From NCBI GenBank assembly GCA_964619935.1, contig CAZUGO010000006.1, positions 1 to 27,363 on the forward strand: a DNA stretch of 27,363 nt, in the 5' to 3' direction. Positions 16,658 through 24,368 of this stretch are shown piece after piece. The position numbers and the translations under genes are program-made. This DNA is from CAZUGO01 sp964619935 (GTDB taxonomy: Bacteria; Planctomycetota; Phycisphaerae; UBA1845; CAIVHJ01). Under the pieces are notes generated by a model. The model was not told the DNA's origin, did not search any database, and saw only the letters and a list, made by a program, of their open reading frames with translations. Each line of letters begins with the position of its first letter. Position 1 is the first letter of the stretch.

Positions 16658-17926
16658 ATGTCGCAGACGCCGCGCCAACCCGAGGTCTTGTCCCCCCGGC
16701 CGGTTTCGCCGGGCGACGCCGGGGATCTGCCCTCGACCTTGCCGCCGGCGGGCGGGGTCGCGGGTGCGCCGGACCGGGTTTCGGAAATCGACAGCCACAC
16801 CCACATTCCCGGGTACGTGCTGACCGCGTGCTTGGGGCGAGGCGCCTACGGCCAGGTGTGGCAGGCCGTGCGGGTGAGCACCGGGCAGGACGTGGCCGTC
16901 AAGATCTTCACCCACCCGGGAGCGATCGACTGGCACTACTTGCAACGTGAGGTCGACCTGTTGCTGCGGGTCGCCGAACACCCACACATCGTGACCCTGC
17001 TGGACGCCAATTTTCAGAACGTGCCCCCGTTTTATGCCATGGCCCTGCTGCGCTCCGGATCGCTGGCCCAATTCTGTCACCCGCACAAGCGCCTGGCCGA
17101 TGTTGAGCAGGGCGCCCGCTGGCTGGAGCAGATCGCCCAGGCGTTGGAGTTCGCCCACGGCAAAGGCCTGCTGCATTGTGACATCAAGCCGGGCAACGTG
17201 CTGCTCGATGAAGAGCACCACGTGCGGCTGGCGGATTTCGGTCAGTCACAGCTTCGTGGCGAGGCGGCCCGCTCCTTGGGCACGCTCAACTACATGGCTC
17301 CCGAACAGGCGGCAGTTGCCGGCGGCGCCCATCCGGCGAACGCGTCGGTCAGTTGGGACATTTACGGTCTCGGGGCGACGTTGTATGCGGTGCTCTCGGG
17401 GCAGCCGCCGCATTCTCAGGAATCGCTGTTGCAGACCTTGTCGGGGTTGGTGGATGTCGAGGCCCGCCTGGCGCAATATCGCCAGCACGTCGTGAATACG
17501 CCGATCATTCCGCTGCGTGGTTTGAACCGGGGCGTCGACTCCGATCTGGCATACATCATCGAGCACTGCCTGCATCCGGATCCCGAAGCCCGGTATCGCA
17601 GCATCGGCGAACTGGTGGCCGACCTCCAGCGACGCCGGGCGGTGCGTCCGCTGTTGTGCCGGCCGCACACCGGCCCCTATGTGGTCCAGCGTTTCGTGCG
17701 CCGTAGCCTGGGTGTGATCCTGATCGCCCTGGCCGGCATCCTGGCGTTGGGGGCCATCGGTGCCATCGGATACTTCAAGGTCCAGGCCGAGATGGAGGCC
17801 CTACGTTCCAAAGACAGCGAGTTGGAGCTGCGCGTCGATGGGTTGCAGAATGCCGTGGAGCGCATCCGCAACCGAGCGCTGCCGCCGTCCGAAGTCCCGG
17901 CGCCCAGCAACCCATCCCCACGGTGA
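16658..17926 (+). CDS. Membrane Ser/Thr protein kinase (PknB-like)
   Basis: A Hanks-type kinase of 422 aa. A Pro-rich N-terminal stretch (1-48) leads into the catalytic domain: glycine loop GRGAYGQV (60-67), lysine in VAVKIF (Lys82), catalytic loop HCDIKPGN (Asp175), DFG (193-195), MAPEQ (213-217) and WDIYGLGATLYAVLSG. The loop reads HCD rather than HRD, so this is a non-RD kinase, usually not activated by activation-loop phosphorylation. A single transmembrane helix (about 350-373) is followed by a short coiled-coil-like extracytoplasmic tail (about 374-408) and a Pro-rich end with no PASTA repeats. ATG at 16658 has AGGAGGGGAG (16641-16650) upstream. Its neighbour at 13046 has a phosphothreonine-binding FHA domain and is a candidate substrate or reader. 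Confidence 0.95.
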   Translation: MSQTPRQPEVLSPRPVSPGDAGDLPSTLPPAGGVAGAPDRVSEIDSHTHIPGYVLTACLGRGAYGQVWQAVRVSTGQDVAVKIFTHPGAIDWHYLQREVDLLLRVAEHPHIVTLLDANFQNVPPFYAMALLRSGSLAQFCHPHKRLADVEQGARWLEQIAQALEFAHGKGLLHCDIKPGNVLLDEEHHVRLADFGQSQLRGEAARSLGTLNYMAPEQAAVAGGAHPANASVSWDIYGLGATLYAVLSGQPPHSQESLLQTLSGLVDVEARLAQYRQHVVNTPIIPLRGLNRGVDSDLAYIIEHCLHPDPEARYRSIGELVADLQRRRAVRPLLCRPHTGPYVVQRFVRRSLGVILIALAGILALGAIGAIGYFKVQAEMEALRSKDSELELRVDGLQNAVERIRNRALPPSEVPAPSNPSPR

Positions 17927-17995
17927 ACCCCTGCCAATTCAGCTCCGCCTTTCAGCGCGAGGTCAAAGAAGAGTAGGGTGGGTTGGTCCTCGGAC

Positions 17996-18679
17996 TCACG
18001 TGTTGAGTTGGGGAGGCCGAACGGCCGATTGTGGTCCCCTTGCCTCGGTCAGACTCCCGGCCGGAGTGTGGCGGGCGCTTGGGGCGCCGCGGCTCGGGGC
18101 GCGGCCTGCGGGTGCGGCGCTGCGGTACGACCGGGACAGGACGATGAACAGCGTCAGCAGGATCAGCCCCAGATTCTCCAGCAGCTTGATCCAGATTTTT
18201 TCCGAACCCGTTCCACAGCCGCAATCGAAATCGATCTCGGTCAGCGGCTTCCCGGAGACTTCCATAAGCCGCCAGGTGCGATGTCCGATGGCGGCGGAAA
18301 AGGCCACCATCATCAGCAGAATGACCGTGGCGGTGCCCCGCAGACTGATCGACAGCCGCAGCACATGCCAGTGCCGCCGCAGGGCCAGCGTCTGACCGGA
18401 GCATTGCAGGCCCAAGCCCAGCACCAGCACGATCCCGCCGAGCAACTCGATCCAGGGCACGACGACGGCCACCGCATTGAGCAGCCAGGGCCACTGCTCC
18501 GGCACCAGTTCATAACCACGGACGGCCTTGAGGAACATTACCGGGTCGCGCAACTTCGAGAGGCTGGCATAGATCAGCACCCCGCCGACAATCAGTCGGG
18601 CCAGCAGCAATACCACGCCGGCTTTGCCGGAGGAACCTCCCGCGGAGGGCGCCCGGTGCCCGGTCGGTGCAGTGGTCAT
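17996..18679 (-). CDS. MauE/DoxX-like membrane protein
   Basis: A 227-aa four-helix membrane protein. Hydrophobic segments lie near 20-37 (VVLLLARLIVGGVLIYASLSK), 66-92 (AVAVVVPWIELLGGIVLVLG), 116-134 and 172-192. The pattern of SKLRDP after helix 1, PWIELLGGI in helix 2 and a DCGCG cysteine pair before helix 4 matches the MauE/DoxX group, where the CxC cysteines are thought to work in periplasmic thiol redox chemistry. Start at 18679 is chosen because its ATG overlaps the stop of the rhodanese gene (ATGA); a longer frame from 18724 would overlap that gene by 49 bases. Tight coupling implies the two act together. The Pro/Arg/Ala-rich tail of about 35 residues looks disordered. Confidence 0.85.
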   Translation of the reverse strand: MTTAPTGHRAPSAGGSSGKAGVVLLLARLIVGGVLIYASLSKLRDPVMFLKAVRGYELVPEQWPWLLNAVAVVVPWIELLGGIVLVLGLGLQCSGQTLALRRHWHVLRLSISLRGTATVILLMMVAFSAAIGHRTWRLMEVSGKPLTEIDFDCGCGTGSEKIWIKLLENLGLILLTLFIVLSRSYRSAAPAGRAPSRGAPSARHTPAGSLTEARGPQSAVRPPQLNT

Positions 18680-19248
18680 GGCGTACAGTGCTCCGGTTCC
18701 AGCGGGTATCCTGCCTTCAGCCACTCCTGGACGCCTCCTTCGAAGACGTACAGCCGCTCGTAGTCGATGGGCTCGGCCAGGTCGTTGGCCAGGTAGCGAG
18801 CGGTCTGCAGGCTGTCTTCACAGTCACCGCCGTTGCAATAAATAATGATAACGTCGGCTTCGGGCGCCTGGGCCATCAGGTCGGCCAGGTACCGCGCCGG
18901 ATAGTAATAGAAGAACTGGACGGCGCTCGGAATGCGGCAGACGGAATAGGCATCGTCGCTCCGGGCGTCTACGAACAGGACCGACGAGTCGGCCGTCTGC
19001 CAATACGCATAGGCCTGGGCCAGCGTCACCGTCTGGAACTCGTGCGGCGGTGTTGCGGCGGCCGGGGCGGTTGGCGGGGTGCCGGCGATCGGCGGAGGGT
19101 CGGTCTGGGGCGGCGTCGCGGGCAGGGCCGACTTGGGAAAATAGTCTCGCCAGAGGTCCAGACCGTTCTCCCGTTGGCTGTTGACGGCTAACCCGACCCC
19201 GCCGGCTGCCAGCAGAAACACGACTGCATCAATCAAAGTTTGTTTCAT
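18676..19248 (-). CDS. Membrane-anchored rhodanese-like sulfurtransferase
   Basis: A 190-aa protein with one N-terminal hydrophobic segment (about 5-23), then a Pro/Ala/Thr linker (about 40-70), then a single rhodanese domain (about 75-188). The domain has VLFVDARSDDAY (90-101), RIPSAVQF and the active-site loop YCNGGDCEDS with Cys138, ending in VFEGGVQEWLKAGYPLE. Rhodaneses carry persulfide sulfur on that Cys. The anchor suggests the domain works outside the cytoplasmic membrane, next to the MauE/DoxX-like protein whose gene overlaps this stop by four bases. A second Cys in the loop (Cys143) is common in the YCxGGxCEDS subtype. It lies 85 bases after the subtilase gene and may share its transcript. 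Confidence 0.9.
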   Translation of the reverse strand: MKQTLIDAVVFLLAAGGVGLAVNSQRENGLDLWRDYFPKSALPATPPQTDPPPIAGTPPTAPAAATPPHEFQTVTLAQAYAYWQTADSSVLFVDARSDDAYSVCRIPSAVQFFYYYPARYLADLMAQAPEADVIIIYCNGGDCEDSLQTARYLANDLAEPIDYERLYVFEGGVQEWLKAGYPLEPEHCTP

Positions 19249-19333
19249 GGTTGTTGGGATTGTATGACAGAGGGCAAAACCATTTCAAGCAGTGACGGCC
19301 ACATTTCGCCTGCCATGCGGTCTTGGAATCGGC

Positions 19334-22189
19334 TCACTTCACGATGGGTACTGTCAGAATTGCGTCCCCGCTGCCTGCGCTGCTGATGGTCAGATGGCCG
19401 ACGGTGACCGTCTGGTCCGGCGGCTGGGGCACGGCCTCCGCCATTTGGAACGTGATCCGGCGAGCGATGCCCGGGTACAAGGTGCCGGGATCGTCGACGG
19501 TGATCGCAATCGGCCGGCTGTACAGGTAGGTGATTTTGACCTCGGCCGACGCGTGATGGTCGGCGTCATGGTCGGCGAATGCGGCTTGGACCTGCAATTC
19601 GCATTCGATCTGCGCGGCAGTGTGATCGGGATTGGACACGGTCATCTCGGCGCTGCGGTAGTTCATGCCGTCCTTGCCGATGGCCGCACCCCCGGCGTCG
19701 TAGAGGTTGACGGCCACGTCCGTGAACCGAGCGAAGTCAGGTTCCGAAAAGGTGGTCTCGATGCGCACGGCCTTGACGTTGGGGTTGAACTTGACCTTGT
19801 GGGTCACCCGGTCCTCGTCCGGTGTCAGCTCGTCGGTGACCGTGGCCTGGTAGCCCTCGATCGCGCCGGCGGCCTTGATGGGAACGGCGAACTCGAACAG
19901 TTGGATCAACGACAGATGTCCGGCGGGCTGCTTCCCTTCGACGTGCTCCCAATCCCCGATCGCGGCCGGATCGGCCTGGACCCCACTGAAGCGGATGCCC
20001 AGGTCGTAATAGGCGGCCTCGTCGGGGCGCGAGGCATAGGTGCAGATTTCCCAGACACCCGGGCCCAGGGCGTCGCTGACCGTCCAGTGGCTTTCGGTGA
20101 GGCGCTCGCGGGTGTCCAACTGCAATCCGCGACTGCCCACGGTGCTGCCGTCCGGCTTGAAGATCTCGCGGATGGCCATGACCGCAGGCTTGTCCGGCCG
20201 GGCCCGCAGGGTCAGGTGCATGGCGCTGGCGCCCGGCGGCACCGCCACGAACTGGCGCTGCGGCCGCCAGCCATCGACTTCCTGTTCGGTAAGGTCCAGC
20301 CGGTAGCCGTTGTGCGCGTCGAAGGTGTGCGGCACCACCACCGTGTTGACCAGCCGAAATCCGACATTGCCATCGGAGACGCCCTCCACCGCGCCGACAT
20401 ACAGACCGGGTTCGGTGAGCTTGGCCGCGTCGTAATCCAGGCGGACCGTGGCCGACTGCTCGCTCCGAAAGACCACCTGTTGCTGCCGCGAGATCAACCA
20501 GTCGGCATCGCTGCGAAGCTGGTACTGCCGGGCAAATACGGCGGTCGCTTCGGCGTCGAGCGTCGGGGCGAAACGCGGGGTGATGTCAAACGACTGGTCG
20601 CGGTCGGTCGGCAGGTAACGGCTCCGCCAGAAGGCGGCGGTGCCGGTGGCGTCGGGCGCCGAGGGCGAGAGGGTGCTGACCGTGTAATCGAACAACGCGT
20701 CGCTTTGCAGGGTGGACGCCATCTGGTCGTAGACTGCGGCGGCCTTGCCCATGTCCGGCACGCCGGCGCCGTAATCGAGCGGCGTGAAGCCGTACATCGG
20801 TGCGGCGGCCTTCTGCAGGGCGGTCTTGATCCAACTGCTGCGGTGCGCGACGTCCGGCCGGCGGTTGTGCACGTTGGAGATCATGACTGCGCCCATGCCC
20901 GCGGCGTACGGCGACGCCATGCTGGTGCCCCGCCAGAAATCGCTCCGGCGGTTCCACCGCGGCACGGTGGATGTCGCATAGCCGGGCACGGCGAGGGTCG
21001 GCTTGGCCAGTTCGCCGCCGCGCGAACTGAACACGGCGACCTGCGGGCCGGTCATGTCCACCCCCATGACGTCGCGTCCGGAATCAGCGGCCAGCAGGGC
21101 CGCCACGGTGATCACGGCATTGCCGGCGGCCGGGGTGCCGATGGTGGATAGGCCCGGCCCGGCGTTGCCCGCGCTGCTGAACACAATGACCGCCGGGTTC
21201 GCCCGGCAGAACTCGTCCAGAAAACGATCGATGTCGGATTGGCCTTCGCGCTCCGAGCCGATTCCGTAGCTGAGGTTGCACACCACCGGCACATGGTGCG
21301 TGCGGGCATAGTCGGCGGCGTACGCGAAGGCCTTCTTCTTGGACCCGGTGGTGGTGGCGCCGCCGGCGAGCGTGTTGTTGCCGATCTTCAGACTGATGAT
21401 CTTGGCCCCTGGTGCAACCCCGTGGAAATCAGGCTGGCCGTTGATGCGATAGCCGGCCGCGATGCCGGCGACATGGGTGCCGTGGCCGCCGTCGTCAAAG
21501 TGGATGACCACTTTTCGTTCGGCAAGGTCGACGTTCAGGGCACAGGTCAGCAGGGCGAACTGGGCTTCCTTCTTGACGATCGCAAACCGGAAGGTGTCGT
21601 AGCGGACGTGGTAATTGCGCAACGGGGTCTCGTCCGACCAGTCGCGGTCCAGGTTGGTGTCGACATAGGTGTCGGCATCATCGGCGGTGCCGTCCGGTGG
21701 GAGGGCCACCAGCATGCCGAACGTGTCATCGGTGCGGCCGTTGTTGTTGATGTCCGGGACGTCGGAGTTCTTGAAGCGCGCCTCATCGAGCACGCCGAAC
21801 CAGAAGCGGGTTCCGGGCGGGTAATTGCCAGCCTCGGTGCAGCGGTAGATCTCGGGTGCACCGTCCGTGCCGTAGTGGATGAACCCAGCGGTCGCGCGAT
21901 CATGGCGGATGTCCTTGAGGGCGACGTCACCCTGTCCGGTGAAGTCCTGGACGTCGATGACCTTGGCCTCGCCTTGCGGGGTGAGGGTCAGTCCCAGAAC
22001 GCCCATGTCGACTCCGGTGTCGAGGACCGCGACGACCACCCCGCGGCCGTCGGCCTCGGGATGGCTGTCCTGGAATGAATCGACCCCACAGGTGCTTCGC
22101 GATAACTGGGTCCAGGGTAGCGGCCGGCCGTCGGCCAGGGCCGAGCCGGCGAGCAGGGTCAGGACCACCAGGGTAGCTGTGGGACGCAT
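19334..22189 (-). CDS. Secreted S8 subtilisin-like protease, TPP II-like
   Basis: A 951-aa serine protease with a Sec signal (MRPTATLVVLTLLAGSALAD). The catalytic set is complete: Asp57 in AVLDTGVDM, His236 in GGHGTHVAG, oxyanion Asn342 in SSAGNAGPG and Ser423 in RGTSMASPYA. About 180 residues separate Asp and His, much longer than in subtilisin, and the segment after Asp57 (AKVIDVQDFTGQGDV) together with LSTIGTPAA and FSSRGG is typical of tripeptidyl-peptidase II. The C-terminal half (about 520-951) is beta-rich, as in TPP II. Unlike the giant cytosolic eukaryotic enzyme this one is exported and shorter. ATG at 22189 follows GGAGGAT. It leads a possible three-gene group with the rhodanese and MauE/DoxX-like genes. 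Substrates are unknown. Confidence 0.93.
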   Translation of the reverse strand: MRPTATLVVLTLLAGSALADGRPLPWTQLSRSTCGVDSFQDSHPEADGRGVVVAVLDTGVDMGVLGLTLTPQGEAKVIDVQDFTGQGDVALKDIRHDRATAGFIHYGTDGAPEIYRCTEAGNYPPGTRFWFGVLDEARFKNSDVPDINNNGRTDDTFGMLVALPPDGTADDADTYVDTNLDRDWSDETPLRNYHVRYDTFRFAIVKKEAQFALLTCALNVDLAERKVVIHFDDGGHGTHVAGIAAGYRINGQPDFHGVAPGAKIISLKIGNNTLAGGATTTGSKKKAFAYAADYARTHHVPVVCNLSYGIGSEREGQSDIDRFLDEFCRANPAVIVFSSAGNAGPGLSTIGTPAAGNAVITVAALLAADSGRDVMGVDMTGPQVAVFSSRGGELAKPTLAVPGYATSTVPRWNRRSDFWRGTSMASPYAAGMGAVMISNVHNRRPDVAHRSSWIKTALQKAAAPMYGFTPLDYGAGVPDMGKAAAVYDQMASTLQSDALFDYTVSTLSPSAPDATGTAAFWRSRYLPTDRDQSFDITPRFAPTLDAEATAVFARQYQLRSDADWLISRQQQVVFRSEQSATVRLDYDAAKLTEPGLYVGAVEGVSDGNVGFRLVNTVVVPHTFDAHNGYRLDLTEQEVDGWRPQRQFVAVPPGASAMHLTLRARPDKPAVMAIREIFKPDGSTVGSRGLQLDTRERLTESHWTVSDALGPGVWEICTYASRPDEAAYYDLGIRFSGVQADPAAIGDWEHVEGKQPAGHLSLIQLFEFAVPIKAAGAIEGYQATVTDELTPDEDRVTHKVKFNPNVKAVRIETTFSEPDFARFTDVAVNLYDAGGAAIGKDGMNYRSAEMTVSNPDHTAAQIECELQVQAAFADHDADHHASAEVKITYLYSRPIAITVDDPGTLYPGIARRITFQMAEAVPQPPDQTVTVGHLTISSAGSGDAILTVPIVK

Positions 22190-22411
22190 GGGATCCTCCA
22201 GGCGGGCAGGGGGCTTCGGCTTCGGACGGCGGTCGGTCCCGGCGGATCACGTCGGCCCCGCCCGAATGGGGACTGAAGACCAATTCCGTCCTGATACCGC
22301 GACATTTTCTGCCAAGGTTCCCGAATATGCAATCGGGCACCGCCCAGGCCTCACCCAGGTCGCCGGTCTCCTCGTGTGATGGAGGACCGTGTGCTTGGGC
22401 CGCCATTGTCA

Positions 22412-22420
22412 TGTTAGAAT
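22412..22420 (+). promoter_or_regulatory. Extended -10 element at the DUF456 start
   Basis: TGTTAGAAT matches the TGn-TATAAT form and ends eight bases before the ATG at 22429. Transcription would begin at or next to the start codon, and no ribosome binding site is visible, so a leaderless mRNA is likely. Confidence 0.4.
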
Positions 22421-22428
22421 CGTGGGCC

Positions 22429-22947
22429 ATGGACCTGACCCTCGACATCGCCTGGCAAGTGGGATTGGGCGTCAGCCTGCTGATGGGTTGCGTGCTGGCC
22501 GTTTTTCAATTGCCGGGCACCTGGTTGATCCTGGTGGTGTCGGGGCTGTATGCCTGGCACTTCGAATGGGCCCGGATCGCCTGGAGCACGTTGGCGTTGC
22601 TGGCCGTGCTCGCCGCCGGCGCCGAGCTTGCGGAGTTGTTGGCCGGCATGCGCGGTGCCCGCCGCGCCGGGGCCACCCCGGCGGCCTCCTGGGGGGCGCT
22701 GATCGGCGGCTTCTGCGGAATGATCCTGTTCTCGGTGATACCCTTGCCGATCATCGCCCAGGTGGCCGGCGGCGTGGTGGGTTGCTTCAGCGGCGCGCTG
22801 ATTGTGGAGTATCACCTGCATGGCGATCTCGGGCAGGGCAGTCGTGTCGGCTACGGGGCCGCGGTCGGGCGCCTGGTCGGTATGATGGTCAAGCTCATGA
22901 CCGCATTCGTGATGTCGGGTATCGTTCTGGGGGCCGCGCTGTTCTGA
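22429..22947 (+). CDS. DUF456 family membrane protein
   Basis: A 172-aa integral membrane protein with the DUF456 layout. An N-terminal span contains VFQLPGTWLILVV (about 25-37), a second span follows at about 45-65, and a Gly-rich pair of helices (SWGALIGGFCGMILF and IIAQVAGGVVGCFSGALIVEY) leads to a final helix (AVGRLVGMMVKLMTAFVMSGIVLGAAL). The LPGTW motif and the Gly-zipper-like repeats are family hallmarks; the function is unknown. ATG at 22429 starts the conserved region. Earlier in-frame ATGs at 22327 and 22411 would precede the predicted promoter or overlap it. Divergent from the subtilase gene. Confidence 0.85.
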   Translation: MDLTLDIAWQVGLGVSLLMGCVLAVFQLPGTWLILVVSGLYAWHFEWARIAWSTLALLAVLAAGAELAELLAGMRGARRAGATPAASWGALIGGFCGMILFSVIPLPIIAQVAGGVVGCFSGALIVEYHLHGDLGQGSRVGYGAAVGRLVGMMVKLMTAFVMSGIVLGAALF

Positions 22948-23448
22948 ACCAATGATGCTGGCAGCGGTTGCCACTGCTCCGAATTCACGCCTTCGAGAAC
23001 CGTTCGACTTCCCGAGGATCCACAAAAATCGACCATTGGGGCCCTTAGGGTTATGGAATGGATAAAATCCCGTAAACCGTAACATGTGTGTTTACAGAAT
23101 GTTATAGATTTGACCGGGGAGCGTTTGGGGGGTGTTTTGATACATTTCGATGGAGATCGTCGATCACAGGGGCTCTATCCGATTATTCTGTAAGTAACTA
23201 TTGTACAATTATTTATCGTCAAGAAACCCTGTGAAATTTCTTGTGGTCTGTGGCACTGGTTTGGATTCCGATTGGGAAACCCGCTACGCTCGTTGGGTGG
23301 GGACCTGGCCTGCATGGCGGTCAGCGCGGCTGCCGGCGGGGCGTGGGCTGCGGCCGGTTCCGCACGGGCCTGCGGTCGCGCCAGCGGGGTCTGCGGATCG
23401 AACTCCCGGGGTGTCGGCCCCCGGCGCCTGCTGCGCCGGGGGCTGGCG

Positions 23449-23558
23449 CGTACGGCGCCGCCGCCCAACCCGTACCGCCCCTGGAGCCAACCCGTACCGC
23501 GCCGGGGTCCGGCGCTTACCGCGCTGGCTCCAAACGCTTACCGCGCCAGCTCCCAGCC
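23449..23558. repeat. Degenerate 22-bp-period tandem repeat, five units
   Basis: The TACCGC core (TACGGC in the first unit) begins at 23451, 23473, 23495, 23517 and 23539, exactly 22 bases apart. The approximate consensus is C(G/T)TACCGCGCCGGCTCCAAC plus about three bases. Units differ by several substitutions, so the array is old. Its sequence is unrelated to the 312-597 array, but the period is the same. Confidence 0.75.
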
Positions 23559-23691
23559 CTTGCTGGGTCGGGGTCACGATTCCTTGCCGAGCCGGCCGTC
23601 CTCAAATCTCGACCCGCCGGCGGGGTGCTTTCGAGCTTGCTCAGCGCGATCCCGGGTAGCCCGTCGCAAACCGGATGAGACCAGCGTGGGT

Positions 23692-23867
23692 GAGGGCAGG
23701 GGAGTAAAGCCGGACTGCAACAAGAAGGGTTATGCATCGCATGAGCGGGCGCCCCAAAAGAACGGGGTCCCAAAGCCGGTGGACTCCCCACGCTACTGGG
23801 CCCGCTAAAGCCCTCTCACCCGGTTCATCCACCGGGTCTCAAATCCCGCGCTAGCTTAGCTAGGCGC
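23692..23867 (+). ncRNA. Candidate structured RNA with a pseudoknot
   Basis: Complementary segments nest in a compact way. P1 is GAGGGC 23692-23697 with GCCCTC 23810-23815. P2 is GGGGAGT 23699-23705 with ACTCCCC 23783-23789. P3 is CCGG 23710-23713 with CCGG 23776-23779 plus a G-U pair. P4 is a hairpin 731-735/739-743 (+23000), and P5 is a GCCCC/GGGGT hairpin 751-755/764-768. Between P4 and P5, AGCGGGC (23744-23750) matches GCCCGCT (23800-23806) outside P2, a 7-bp pseudoknot abutting both hairpins. Two more hairpins follow (23818-23837 with 7 bp, 23851-23863 with 5 bp). I could not assign it to a known family; it is not tmRNA, RNase P or SRP RNA by their signature motifs. The complement strand would fold similarly, so the strand is a guess. 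Confidence 0.35.
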
Positions 23868-24002
23868 AAGGAGAGCCCGGCGGATCGTCCCGAGTGAGAA
23901 ATCCGACCGAGGTGGCCGGTTTAGCGGTGTCCAGCGAGCGTTTGGCCGCAGCAGACGAAAGGGCGAGCGATAGTCCCTTCATGAACGCGCGCCCGAGGCG
24001 GC

Positions 24003-24050
24003 TTGACAGGGTCACCGAAATAGCACATAATAGTGTGTGTTTAGTGTGCT
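24003..24050 (+). promoter_or_regulatory. Promoter and overlapping operator of the toxin-antitoxin pair
   Basis: A consensus TTGACA (24003-24008) and CATAAT (24026-24031) are 17 bases apart. AGCACA (24022-24027) and TGTGCT (24045-24050) are inverted across the -10 and start site, and TAGTGTG occurs twice 11 bases apart (24031-24037 and 24042-24048). This is the expected layout for autorepression by an antitoxin-toxin complex. Confidence 0.75.
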
Positions 24051-24068
24051 TCTGGAGGCAGCAAGAAA

Positions 24069-24368
24069 ATGCTCAAGGTAAAGAACATCCACTCCGTCAC
24101 CGACTTCGCACGCAATACGCGCGACCACATCGAACGGCTGCAAGGCTCAGGTGAGCCCGAGGTCCTCACTATGAATGGAAAGGCGGCTGTCGTCGTTCAG
24201 GACGCCGAGGCCTATCAGGGGCTCCTTGATCTCGTCGATTACGTCGATACCGTCCGGACGCTAAGAGAGCGGCTGGGCACCTTCGCCAAGGGTAAACGCG
24301 GCCGACCGATGCGAAAGGCCATCGAGCAACTTGCCGCTGGGGCCGGAATCGAACTAGAGCGAAAGTGA
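24069..24368 (+). CDS. Phd/YefM-type antitoxin
   Basis: A 99-aa antitoxin. The N-terminal part (about 1-60) has the Phd/YefM pattern: a short strand and helix (VKNIHSVTDFARNTRDHIERLQ), then the PEVLTMNGKAAVVVQDAEAYQGLLDLVDYVD core. The basic, charged C-terminus (about 70-99) would bind and mask the toxin. It dimerises, binds the operator upstream and neutralises the toxin encoded next. ATG at 24069 has GGAGG at 24054-24058. The stop overlaps the toxin start by four bases (GTGA), so the pair is translationally coupled. Confidence 0.9.
   Translation: MLKVKNIHSVTDFARNTRDHIERLQGSGEPEVLTMNGKAAVVVQDAEAYQGLLDLVDYVDTVRTLRERLGTFAKGKRGRPMRKAIEQLAAGAGIELERK

Larger units (their letters stand above)
22948..24002. 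other. Gene-free accessory interval
   Basis: No credible gene. Several overlapping frames stay open from 23175 to 23808 on both strands, but they encode Arg/Pro/Gly-rich peptides and reflect GC content and a 22-bp-period repeat. 23040-23240 is distinctly AT-rich. It holds interleaved inverted repeats, GTAAAC (23072-23077) with GTTTAC (23090-23095) and TAACAT (23080-23085) with ATGTTA (23099-23104). It also has TCACAGGG (23164-23171) with CCCTGTGA (23227-23234), flanking a TTGTACAA palindrome (23201-23208). A structured-RNA candidate occupies 23692-23867. Confidence 0.7.

Noticed and set aside
19292..21151. 619-aa plus frame opposite the subtilase
   Set aside because: The opposite strand encodes all four catalytic elements of a protease; this frame shows no motif.
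23175..23808. Overlapping frames of 97-178 aa on both strands
   Set aside because: They are Arg/Pro/Ala-rich, partly repeat-encoded, mutually overlapping and without ribosome sites.
23710..23867. tRNA, tmRNA or RNase P RNA
   Set aside because: AAAGCCGGAC recalls an RNase P motif and the 23831-23850 stretch a T-arm, but the other diagnostic elements of each RNA are missing.
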